A stretch of 18,479 nucleotides of DNA, from contig JAHYJF010000035.1 in NCBI GenBank assembly GCA_019428955.1, forward strand, positions 1-18,479, in the 5' to 3' direction. Every line of letters starts with the position of its first letter. Within the stretch, counting starts at the first letter, position 1. This DNA is from Burkholderiaceae bacterium (GTDB lineage Bacteria > Pseudomonadota > Gammaproteobacteria > Burkholderiales > Burkholderiaceae_E). A program made the position numbers and the translations under genes. The notes under the pieces were generated by a model. It was given only the letters and a program-made list of their open reading frames with translations. It searched no databases and was not told where the DNA came from. Shown one piece after another: positions 1-6,153 of the stretch.

Positions 1-85
1 ACCCGGCCGCACGCGTCGACCAACTCACACCACGGCTCTGGAAACAGAACTTCGCCGACAATCCGCTCCGCTCGGACTTGCATAA

Positions 86-580
86 CCTGCAACGGTAGTC
101 AATAACGCCGGCTCGTTACCGGTTACGCTCGAGCGCTGGCTCGACGGCCCGCAGGTGCTGCGCGAGTGCCCCGAGAGCCAGGTGCTGCGGGGCGCGTTCC
201 GGCTCGAGGTGAGCCGCGCCCAGCGCCGCAGCGATGGCACCGTCAGCCTGCAGGCGCGCCGCTTCGAGATCCCGGCCCGCTACCGGCACCTGGTACGCGT
301 GCACCTGCGCTATGCGCGCTGGGATCTGAGCGCGGTCGATCTGATCGATGCGCGCCGCGCCACGGTGCTGTGCGCGATCTACCCGATCGATCGCGCCGCC
401 AACGCCAGCGGCCGGCGCCGCGCGCTGAGCGCTGCCGATGGGCTCGCCCAGGCCGACGCCGGCGCGTCCGCGCCGAGCGAATCGGGCATGGCGCCGCTGC
501 TGCGCCAGTACATCGCCGAGTTCGCCGCCACCGGCGTGCCCCCGCCGTTCATCCCGACCGAACAGGAACCCAGTGCATGA
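86..580 (+). pseudogene. Mu-type DDE transposase, C-terminal fragment
   Basis: This is the 3' end of a transposase that cuts and joins DNA ends. The frame is open from 86 after an in-frame TAA at 83-85. Residues resembling the Mu-transposase C-terminal beta-barrel region begin near 119, with the run TLERWLDGPQVLRECP followed by LEVSRAQRRSDGTVSL and RFEIPARYRHL. The catalytic DDE domain is not present in this window. No convincing start codon exists; a GTG at 155 lies inside the conserved part, so this is a truncated piece or one joined to foreign sequence at about 85-115. The stop TGA overlaps the ATG of the ATPase gene (ATGA, 577-580), the usual coupling of transposase and helper ATPase. Family assignment is from motif memory, not a search. 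Confidence 0.6.
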
Positions 581-1434
581 ACACCAACCCGTCGTTGCTG
601 GCCCTGTACGGGCTGAAGTGGAATCCGTTCTCCCCGGAGTTGCCCAGCGAGGCGCTGCGCCTGACGCGCGCCGCCGAGGACTTCGTCTGGCGCGTCGAGC
701 AGATCCTGGTGCGCGAGGGCGGCTTCGCGATGATCCACGGCGATCCCGGCACGGGCAAGAGCGTCGTGATGCGCCTGCTCGCCGAGCGTCTGGAGCGCAT
801 CGACGAGGTCAGCGTCACGGCGCTCAACCATCCCCAGAGCAACCTCGCGGACTTCTACCGTGAGATGGGCGAGGTCTTCGGCGTGGGCCTGCGGCCCCAC
901 AACCGCTGGGGCGGCTTCAAGAGCCTGCGCGAGCGCTGGATCGCGCACCTCGAGAGCGTGCGCCTGCGTCCGGTGCTGCTCATCGACGAGGCCCAGGAGA
1001 TGGCCCCGGCCACGCTCTCGGAGCTGCGCCTGCTGTCCTCGGCACGCTTCGACTCGCGGCCCCTGCTCAGCGTCGTGATGGCCGGCGACGCGCGCCTAAC
1101 CGAGAAGCTGCGCCGCGAGGACCTGCTGCCGCTGGGCAGCCGCATCCGCATCCGCCTGGCCATGGAGTACGCCGGGCGCGACGAACTGGCCACCTGCCTC
1201 GATCACCTGTTGGCCAGCGCCGGCAACGCCGCGCTGATGACCGCGCAGTTGCGCGCCATGCTGTGCGATCACGCCGCCGGCAACTACCGCATCCTCACCA
1301 CCCTGGCCGCACAACTGCTGGCCGCCGCCGTGCAGCGTCAGGCCCCGGTCATCGACGAGAAGCTCTACTTCGAGGTGTTCGCCGACACCAAGCGCAGCGT
1401 CACCACCAAAGCCCGTGCGCGACCGCCACGCTGA
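577..1434 (+). CDS. ExeA/TniB-like AAA ATPase, transposition helper
   Basis: This 285-residue cytoplasmic AAA+ ATPase appears full length. It carries a Walker A motif GDPGTGKS near residues 57-64 and a Walker B motif VLLIDEAQ near residues 132-139. The N-terminal run LLALYGLKWNPFSPELP is typical of ExeA-type ATPases, and the later segment with LRLLSSARFDSRPLLSVVMAG matches their sensor region. Proteins of this type next to a Mu-type transposase act like MuB, TniB or TnsC: they bind ATP and DNA and present target DNA to the transposase. The ATG at 577 overlaps the transposase stop, which supports this start and translational coupling. No frameshift is visible, so this part of the module may still be functional although its transposase is not intact here. 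Confidence 0.8.
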   Translation: MNTNPSLLALYGLKWNPFSPELPSEALRLTRAAEDFVWRVEQILVREGGFAMIHGDPGTGKSVVMRLLAERLERIDEVSVTALNHPQSNLADFYREMGEVFGVGLRPHNRWGGFKSLRERWIAHLESVRLRPVLLIDEAQEMAPATLSELRLLSSARFDSRPLLSVVMAGDARLTEKLRREDLLPLGSRIRIRLAMEYAGRDELATCLDHLLASAGNAALMTAQLRAMLCDHAAGNYRILTTLAAQLLAAAVQRQAPVIDEKLYFEVFADTKRSVTTKARARPPR

Positions 1435-1442
1435 GACGCGCC

Positions 1443-1655
1443 GTGCACGACGACCACATCCCGCAGCCGCACCCGCGGCTCTCCGACGAGACCGCCGCGC
1501 AGCTGCTCGACTTCCTCTACGAGCTCATCGCCGAGTTCGAGTCCGCCTACCTCGTCCAGATCCAACGGCATCGACGCGCGCGCGATGCGGCCCGCAACAT
1601 CGATCACAAGACGATAACCGCGCACCGCACAGACAGCGACGACACCCCGTTCTGA
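1443..1655 (+). CDS. Small acidic/basic protein following the transposition ATPase
   Basis: This 70-residue ORF has a GTG start 8 nt after the ATPase stop. I do not recognise a named family. The central part (SDETAAQLLDFLYELIAEFE) is acidic and probably helical, followed by a basic stretch (QRHRRARDAARN). Its tight spacing behind the ATPase and in-phase codon use suggest a third gene of the transposition operon, perhaps an accessory DNA-binding or protein-contact subunit. The frame is open further upstream inside the ATPase gene, but that part is plainly a shadow of the ATPase. The start and function are uncertain. Confidence 0.5.
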   Translation: MHDDHIPQPHPRLSDETAAQLLDFLYELIAEFESAYLVQIQRHRRARDAARNIDHKTITAHRTDSDDTPF

Positions 1656-1667
1656 ACCTCGAGATCC

Positions 1668-1685
1668 CGCCGCCTGACGGCGGCG
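1668..1685 (+). other. GC-rich hairpin after the transposition genes
   Basis: A 7-bp stem (CGCCGCC pairing with GGCGGCG) closes a four-base TGAC loop 12 nt after the small ORF. No T-tract follows, so it is not a standard intrinsic terminator. It could stabilise the mRNA 3' end or be part of the element's end. Confidence 0.35.
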
Positions 1686-1719
1686 CCTCGTCACGCCCAC
1701 CGACCATCAATCATGTTGA

Positions 1720-2085
1720 TCAGATGGCCATCAAAAAACGTGCTTCTGCTCACTCATTCTCGACGACCTCTCGTATGTCCGACGCGACCAGGCCGAGACC
1801 AGCGTCCTCTTCGAGCTGATCGCCGAGCGCTACGAGCGGCGCAGCATCCTCATCACCGCCAACCAGCCGTTCTCCGGCTGGGACAACGTCTTCCCCGACC
1901 CCGGCATGACGGTGGCTGCCATCGATCGCCTCGTTCACCACTCCACGATCTTCGAGCTCAACACCGTCGAGAGCTATCGCGGCAAACAGGCCGCTCGCCA
2001 ACAGAAGATCCAGCGCGACAACGACAAGCGTCAGCGTCAATCATCCAAGGACAACGACAACCATCCACCGGAGACTCAACCATGA
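1720..2085 (+). pseudogene. istB: IS21-family helper ATPase IstB, C-terminal fragment
   Basis: IstB is the AAA+ ATPase that assists the IstA transposase of IS21 elements. Reading from about 1753, the frame gives LILDDLSYVRRDQAETSVLF (Walker B region), then RRSILITANQPFSGW (sensor 1 region), then AAIDRLVHHSTIFEL and ESYRGKQAARQQ, the classic C-terminal order of IstB. The Walker A half and the N-terminal domain are missing. The frame upstream of about 1745 does not resemble IstB and meets a stop at 1717-1719. IstA is absent. This is a 5'-truncated relic, so non-functional. The tail after RQQKIQRDN is hydrophilic and ends at TGA 2083-2085. Confidence 0.85.
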
Positions 2086-2098
2086 TCCGCTAAACAGC

Positions 2099-2148
2099 GA
2101 CATTCATCCCCGTTCAACCGGCCAAGATGAATGTCGTTCGACCGGCCA
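2099..2148. repeat. Inverted and direct repeats, likely IS21 right end
   Basis: Directly after the istB relic, GACATTCATC (2099-2108) is repeated inverted as GATGAATGTC (2126-2135). A 13-bp near-identical direct repeat, GTTCAACCGGCCA (2112-2124) and GTTCGACCGGCCA (2136-2148), has a period of 24 bp. IS21-family ends are known to carry repeated transposase-binding blocks, so this is best read as the surviving right end of the element. The exact terminal dinucleotide cannot be fixed without the left end. Confidence 0.6.
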
Positions 2149-2150
2149 TC

Positions 2151-2738
2151 ATGATTGACGCCGTCCAGCTCTCCCCGAAACCGCTTGCCGCTGCTCTCGG
2201 TCTTGCCGAGCAGACGATCTATAACCGCCACTCCACCGGTGGCGATCTGCCACCGGTCATCAGGCTCGGTCGCCTGCTGCGTTTCCGCCCCACCGATGTC
2301 GGAGCGTGGGTGGGCAGCAGTGCACGGCATTTCCGCCGACCCCGGAACCGTCCCAAGTTGGCCGGCGCCGGCACGCGGGGCAGCAGAAACTTCGTCGCCT
2401 CTCATCGGCCCGGCGCAAGCCGCGCGGGATCCCGCGCGGCTTGCGCGGGTAGCGCGCACTGTGCAGCACACCACCGCACGAGCATCCCGCCGAGCGAACC
2501 TCCCGGGCTCGCTCCTCGTCAATCCGGTCCAGCAACTCGTAGAACTTGGGGTCTCGCAGAACGTTATGGCACACTGGTCGCGCTTCTCTTGATCTTGATC
2601 GGTTGTGGGGGGCACCGCCTTCGGGGATTTGCTAGATCCCCGAGGGCACCACACCCTGCACCCATCAATCAATTCGATCAAGAGCCAGCGCTTCACCATC
2701 AGTTTGTCTGCTCGTGTTCACCTGCGTCAAGAAATTGA
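2151..2738 (+). CDS. Helix-turn-helix (excisionase-like) protein, C-terminus probably read-through
   Basis: The first ~60 residues contain a small winged-helix/HTH DNA-binding domain of the AlpA/excisionase kind: LSPKPLAAALGLAEQTIYNR, then GDLPPVIRLGRLLRFRPTDV and GAWV. Such proteins are normally some 70-100 residues and control excision or expression of mobile elements. Here the frame runs on to 195 residues, but after about residue 70 (near 2365) it is the complement of a different gene, so the tail is very likely chance read-through over a junction and the true gene is 3'-truncated. The start ATG at 2151 is preferred. An in-frame ATG at 2127 lies inside the IS-end inverted repeat. No good Shine-Dalgarno is visible for either. 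Confidence 0.5.
   Translation: MIDAVQLSPKPLAAALGLAEQTIYNRHSTGGDLPPVIRLGRLLRFRPTDVGAWVGSSARHFRRPRNRPKLAGAGTRGSRNFVASHRPGASRAGSRAACAGSAHCAAHHRTSIPPSEPPGLAPRQSGPATRRTWGLAERYGTLVALLLILIGCGGHRLRGFARSPRAPHPAPINQFDQEPALHHQFVCSCSPASRN
2260..2574 (-). pseudogene. Cys-rich transposon-associated protein, N-terminal fragment
   Basis: Reading leftward from GTG 2574, residues 1-71 look like the start of a conserved hypothetical protein often seen beside transposition genes. The segment VLRDPKFYELLDRIDEE is followed by a CSCGG pair, LHSARYPRKPRG and FCCPACRRR, which suggests a zinc ribbon (C31, C33, C65, C68). After residue ~71 (about 2362) the frame crosses into the complement of the HTH gene and loses any resemblance, so only 2362-2574 is genuine. 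Function is unknown; zinc-dependent DNA binding is an inference. The known relatives are longer, as far as I recall. Confidence 0.55.
2413..2446. repeat. Perfect 34-bp palindrome
   Basis: Arms GCGCAAGCCGCGCGG (2413-2427) and CCGCGCGGCTTGCGC (2432-2446) flank a central GATC, so all 34 bases are self-complementary. Beyond one mismatch, two more pairs extend it at 2410-2411 and 2448-2449. It lies inside the Cys-rich protein fragment, where it encodes RKPRGIPRGLR on the minus strand, so coding constraint on Arg/Pro/Gly codons may explain part of it. Confidence 0.85.
2586..2684. repeat. Nested imperfect inverted repeats
   Basis: An outer 9-bp pair (CTCTTGATC at 2586-2594, GATCAAGAG at 2676-2684) encloses an inner hairpin in which CCTTCGGGGAT (2618-2628) faces ATCCCCGAGGG (2636-2646) with one non-Watson-Crick position. 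Further partial pairing joins GGTTGTGG (2601-2608) and CCACACC (2650-2656). The block sits just upstream of the Cys-rich gene start. It could be a transposon end, a small non-autonomous element, or a structured leader. Confidence 0.4.
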
Positions 2739-3029
2739 CGCGGAAAACTTTCGCACGAGGCTGTGCCTCGATTTGCGCGATCTTCCCGACCATAAAGGCC
2801 AATCGGGTCCAACGTCCATATGCCAATAGGGCAGGCCGGTGTTCACCCAATAGATCTTCAAGAGGAAACCATCGCGTTTTATCTTTGTCTCATGCCCCGG
2901 CTTCGGCCGGGGCTTTTTCTGCTACCTCGATGTGGAATTGCGGGACGCGGACAAGAGACTTGTCGTGCGCAGTCGGACGCGGTTATGTGCGCAGCCGTGA
3001 ACTTGGCTTGCACGAGCCTCTTAGCTAAA
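2739..3029. other. Gene-free stretch before the Fic locus
   Basis: No reading frame here has recognisable protein content. The base composition is visibly richer in A and T than in the flanking genes. It holds the intrinsic terminator at 2894-2918 and a small 6-bp hairpin (GACAAG at 2950-2955, CTTGTC at 2959-2964). No tRNA, attachment-site copy or IS end was recognised. Confidence 0.5.
2894..2918 (+). terminator. Intrinsic terminator, TTCG loop
   Basis: GCCCCGGC (2894-2901) and GCCGGGGC (2906-2913) form a perfect 8-bp stem around a TTCG tetraloop, followed by TTTTT. This is a textbook rho-independent terminator for rightward transcription. It would stop transcripts from the mobile-element genes on the left and isolate the Fic gene promoter region. 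No run of T follows the hairpin on the other strand. Confidence 0.85.
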
Positions 3030-3108
3030 TAACCTACAAAACGCGTGACACGATAACCTAAATCTGCTACAACACGAAAACCTATAAACCGTGAAGCATA
3101 ATAACCTA
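3030..3108 (+). promoter_or_regulatory. Four AACCTA boxes at exact 24-bp period upstream of fic
   Basis: The box (T/A)AACCTA begins at 3030, 3054, 3078 and 3102, each exactly 24 bp from the last, usually followed by an A-rich step. The second and third boxes are preceded by ACACGA (3048-3053, 3072-3077), giving ACACGATAACCTA and ACACGAAAACCTA. The array ends 6 bp before the preferred fic ATG. A possible -10 element CATAAT (3097-3102) touches the fourth box. There is no clear -35 hexamer and no Shine-Dalgarno. The likely role is an operator for a repeat-binding regulator, perhaps the AbiEi-like domain of the downstream protein itself; that is inference. Confidence 0.65.
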
Positions 3109-3114
3109 AACATT

Positions 3115-4632
3115 ATGGCCGCCCCCGCCGACAAGCTTGCTCAATCCCTCGCAGCATTAAAGACGCTCCAAGACGCTGGAATCGTGGCTATTCGCACATC
3201 GAATTTGACCCGAGTCCAGCGCGAACGCCTGCTCAAGAGCGGATTCATCCAGGAGGTTATGAAGGGCTGGTATGTCCCTGCTCGACCCGACGGACCAGCA
3301 GGAGATAGCACAGACTGGTACACCTCCTTCTGGGCCTTCTGCAGCGTCTATCTCTCGGAGCGCTTCGGGGAGGAATGGTGCCTAGCCGCGGAGCACTCGC
3401 TCGCTCTACATACCGGTGATTGGACGGTTCCCAAGCAGCTACTGGTGCGAGCGAAAAGAGGGGGTAACAAGCCTACGGGGCTCCTTCATGGCACATCGAT
3501 CTTTGATGTCCGACTGGACCTACCAGCAGCGGAGGACATCAAGGTGATTGAAGGGATGCGAGTGATGAACCTACCCGTAGCCCTTATCACATGCGCCCCA
3601 GGACACTTTGCGGCGCGTCCCGTCGAGACTCGGGCCGCCCTTGCGATGGTCGCAGATGCTTCGGATGTCCTCAGCCACTTACTGGCCGGTGGTCACAGCA
3701 GCGTTGCCGGGAGGCTGGCGGGCGCGTTCCGAAACATCGGCCGCAGTCAGATCGCCGACACGCTTGTCGAAACCATGAGGGCGGCGGGCTACACGGTCAA
3801 CGAGACCGATCCTTTCGGCAACCAACCATCGATCGCGATCGAGCAAAGGGAAATCTCTCCCGCCGTCAACCGCCTGCGCCTTTCATGGGCCGTCATGCGC
3901 GAGCAAGTGCTGGCACGCTTTCCGAAACCGCCTGGGCTACCTGCCGACAAGCAATCCTATTTGCACCAAATCAAAGATCTCTACGCGACAGACGCCTACC
4001 ACTCTCTGTCCATCGAGGGCTACCGGGTCAACACCGAGTTGATTGAGCGCGTCAGATCCGGCGACTGGAATCCCGACGATGGGCGTGATCGTGAACAGCG
4101 CGACGCCCTTGCTGCCCGCGGCTACTGGCAAGCCTTCCGCAAGGTCGAAGCAAGCGTTGGGAGGATTCTGGAAGGCGAGAACGCAGGCGATGTCGCGCGG
4201 ACGGCCCACGGTGGCTGGTACAGGGAACTTTTCGCCCCAAGCGTCGTCGCAGGGATACTGCGGCCTACCGACCTAGCCGGATACCGCAGTGGCCCGGTCT
4301 ATATCCGCCAATCACGGCACTGCCCGCCGCGCAGTGAGGTGGTCCGGGCGCTGATGCCCGCGCTATTCGACCTCTTGCGAGATGAGCCTGCTCCAGCCGT
4401 CCGCGTCGTTCTCGGGCACTTCTTCTTTGTTAACGTGCACCCGTATCTCGACGGAAACGGACGCATCGGCCGATTCCTGATGAACGCAATGCTGACCTCT
4501 GGCGGCTACCCGTGGACAGTCATTCCTTTGGCGCAGCGCAACCGGTACATGGCCGCCTTGGAAGCGGCAAGCGTCGACCAGAACATCTGTCCTTTTGTGG
4601 AGTTGCTGGCAGAGCTGGTTGATCGGGTTTAG
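3115..4632 (+). CDS. Fic-family AMP transferase with AbiEi-like N-terminal domain
   Basis: This 505-residue protein ends in a Fic domain with the complete active-site motif HPYLDGNGRIGR (residues 442-453), so AMP transfer (or another nucleotide-derived group) to target protein hydroxyls is expected. A helix before it carries SLSIEG (297-302), which matches the inhibitory (S/T)xxxE(G/N) motif with Glu301, as in Fic proteins that restrain themselves from the N-terminal side. Residues ~8-60 (LQDAGIVAIRTSNL, then KSGFIQEVMKGWYVPARPD) resemble the winged helix of AbiEi-type antitoxins, and the next ~150 residues fit the rest of such a domain. ATG 3115 is preferred because the repeat array lies just before it; GTG 3091 would add eight residues. 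No SD precedes either start. No separate antitoxin gene adjoins it. Confidence 0.88.
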   Translation: MAAPADKLAQSLAALKTLQDAGIVAIRTSNLTRVQRERLLKSGFIQEVMKGWYVPARPDGPAGDSTDWYTSFWAFCSVYLSERFGEEWCLAAEHSLALHTGDWTVPKQLLVRAKRGGNKPTGLLHGTSIFDVRLDLPAAEDIKVIEGMRVMNLPVALITCAPGHFAARPVETRAALAMVADASDVLSHLLAGGHSSVAGRLAGAFRNIGRSQIADTLVETMRAAGYTVNETDPFGNQPSIAIEQREISPAVNRLRLSWAVMREQVLARFPKPPGLPADKQSYLHQIKDLYATDAYHSLSIEGYRVNTELIERVRSGDWNPDDGRDREQRDALAARGYWQAFRKVEASVGRILEGENAGDVARTAHGGWYRELFAPSVVAGILRPTDLAGYRSGPVYIRQSRHCPPRSEVVRALMPALFDLLRDEPAPAVRVVLGHFFFVNVHPYLDGNGRIGRFLMNAMLTSGGYPWTVIPLAQRNRYMAALEAASVDQNICPFVELLAELVDRV

Positions 4633-5033
4633 GATCGACTGACGGACCCAGCTCCTAAACGTGTTGCCCATCCGCATTACCGTGGTCTTCGCGCAAGTCA
4701 TGATGATGATCATCGTAGGGAAGATCACAGCCGCCAGCTTGACTTGGGATTCGCACATACCAGATCTGCGATGATGATCATCGGCTAGATCGGGCAAGGC
4801 GTTGGGTGAGCAGAAAGGGGGACGAGCGCGAGTAGATTGAAACGGATTACCGGGGGCCGCCCTTAATTCCTCGCCAGACAAGAATTCATCGGACTCCCTG
4901 GGGAAATCTTCGTTTCCTGCGCGCTTTGTGATCCTTCACTCGTACCCAGGTTCTGTTCCCTCGGGCAATCCCGGTCACCCGCGGCACGTCTATCAATACC
5001 TGCGCCTCACTAACCCGGCGTGCCCTTAGGCGA
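4633..5033. other. Gene-free region between fic and integrase
   Basis: No supported gene was found on either strand. The region is richer in A and T than its surroundings and holds a pair of 14-bp repeats (4702-4783). TTGACT at 4739-4744 resembles a -35 hexamer, but there is no convincing -10 at 16-18 bp. It probably contained cargo or a recombination-directionality gene that has been lost. Confidence 0.5.
4702..4783. repeat. Two 14-bp direct repeats containing a palindrome
   Basis: GATGATGATCATCG occurs at 4702-4715 and again, identical, at 4770-4783, 68 bp apart start to start. Within each copy GATGATCATC is a perfect 10-bp palindrome. Paired identical palindromes in an intergenic region look like operator half-sets for a dimeric repressor; no partner gene remains beside them. 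Confidence 0.6.
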
Positions 5034-6026
5034 TCACGCTGCCGCCCGCACCGCGGCCACCAACTCCGCGTCGGTCGGGTTGTAGTAGCGCATGGCCATC
5101 TGAATCGTTTTCCAGCCCATCACCTTTGCCAAGGTGGCGACCGGCATGTGGGGCGCAAGCCGCGATGCCGCCTCATGCCGCAGGTCATGAAACCGCAATC
5201 CGGTAATGCCGACCCGCTCGCAGGCGCGACGGAATGCGGCAGTCAACCCCCGGGAGTCATAGAATTTGGTCAGCCTGCCACCCTTAATCGGTCTTGGGAT
5301 CACCCTAATGGCCGCCTCGGCAGCTTCGGACAGCGGCACCACGCGCCCCTCGCCATTCTTCGTAAGGTCCAGGCGGATCACGCGGGCGGAGAGATCGATT
5401 TGCTCCCAGGTCAGCCCAACAATTTCTCCAGCGCGCATTCCAGTCTCGATCGCGAGGACGATGCAGAAAGAAAGTGTCCCTGCTTTGCTATCCGCCGCGG
5501 CTGTCAGCAACCTGGCTTCTTCGTCACCCCGCAACCGCCGCTCCCGATGCTTGCCAGGTTTCGGCTTGCGGATGCCAGCGATGGGGTTGTCGATCGGCAG
5601 CTACCAGTCTTGCCAGGCGACAGTAAACAAGTTGGCAATGATGGCAAATTCGCGCCTGACGGTCGCCGGAGCGCTCTCCTTCAGGCGCTCGTCGCGGTAC
5701 ATGGCAAAGTCCACACCACGCAGGCTGGCCAGCGACCGGGTTGCGAAAGGATGCTTCTGAAGTGCACGAATGCGGTGCATTTCCGTTTCCCAACCCCGCT
5801 TGCCCTCGGTGACCTCGTGGGCGTAGCGCTCCAGCGCCTCGCCGAAGGTGGTGCGCTCAGCCTCCGAGCGATCAACCCACACCCCGCGATGCAGCTCCGA
5901 CTCCGCGGTAGCTGCCCACGCCTCGGCCTCGCGCCGGATTTCGAACGTATGCTGTCTTGCCGAGTAGCCCTTGCGACGAATCTGCACCTGGAACTGGTGC
6001 GGCCCGCGCTTGATGATGCTTGCCAC
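5034..6026 (-). pseudogene. int: Tyrosine-family site-specific integrase interrupted by in-frame TAG
   Basis: The gene starts at GTG 6026 with AAGGAG 7 nt upstream (6034-6039) and keeps one frame for 330 codons, broken only by TAG at 5601-5603 after residue 141. On the far side the frame resumes with LPIDNPIAGIRKPKPGKH, the expected start of the catalytic half. Catalytic residues are present: Arg198 (TGMRAGEIVGL), Lys223 (TKNGEGRVV), His280 and Arg283 (FHDLRHEA), Trp305 in the second His/Trp position (GWKTIQMAMRY) and Tyr314. The N-terminal half carries the core- and arm-binding domains. A single substitution could have made the stop. A TTG at 5534 could in principle start the catalytic part alone. 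The gene lies 127 bp beyond the 3' end of tRNA-Arg, so it is the integrase of a tRNA-targeted element, probably inactive. Confidence 0.88.
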
Positions 6027-6118
6027 AGTCTTGCTCCTTGTAGAAGCAAGGTGTAACCAAGCGTTTTGCGGAGTAAGTGCTGCAAAATTACAGCAAAAAC
6101 CCCATTTCGGATGTGCAA

Positions 6119-6144
6119 AGGGCCTGCGTTTTCACGCAAGCCCT
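6119..6144 (-). terminator. Hairpin downstream of tRNA-Arg, probable terminator
   Basis: In the leftward transcript AGGGCTTGCG pairs with CGCAGGCCCT over 10 bp, including one G-U pair, around a six-base loop, followed by TTTGC. It starts 9 nt after the CCA end of the tRNA. The T-run is short, so termination strength is uncertain. Read rightward, the stem has a C-A mismatch but is followed by a T-rich stretch. Confidence 0.45.
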
Positions 6145-6153
6145 TGATTTTAT

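Noticed and set aside
2945..2985. Possible second attachment site resembling tRNA-Arg
   Set aside because: Only about 8 bp (GTCGGACG-like) match the tRNA T-arm region, far too short for an att core.
2665..3032. Short open frames between the HTH gene and the Fic locus
   Set aside because: They run through the terminator hairpin and the inverted repeats, overlap each other on both strands and have no recognisable content.
3030..3108. CRISPR-like or replication iteron array
   Set aside because: The repeated part is only 7-13 bp with no separate spacers, and there is no cas or replication initiator gene nearby; the position at a start codon favours an operator.
4363..4881. 172-codon minus-strand frame covering the fic end and intergenic region
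   Set aside because: Half is antisense to the fic active-site region, the rest shows no family features or start context.
5601..5603. TAG in the integrase as evidence of recoding to an amino acid
   Set aside because: TAG or other normal stops end many genes here, such as fic and the cytochrome gene; nothing supports reassignment.
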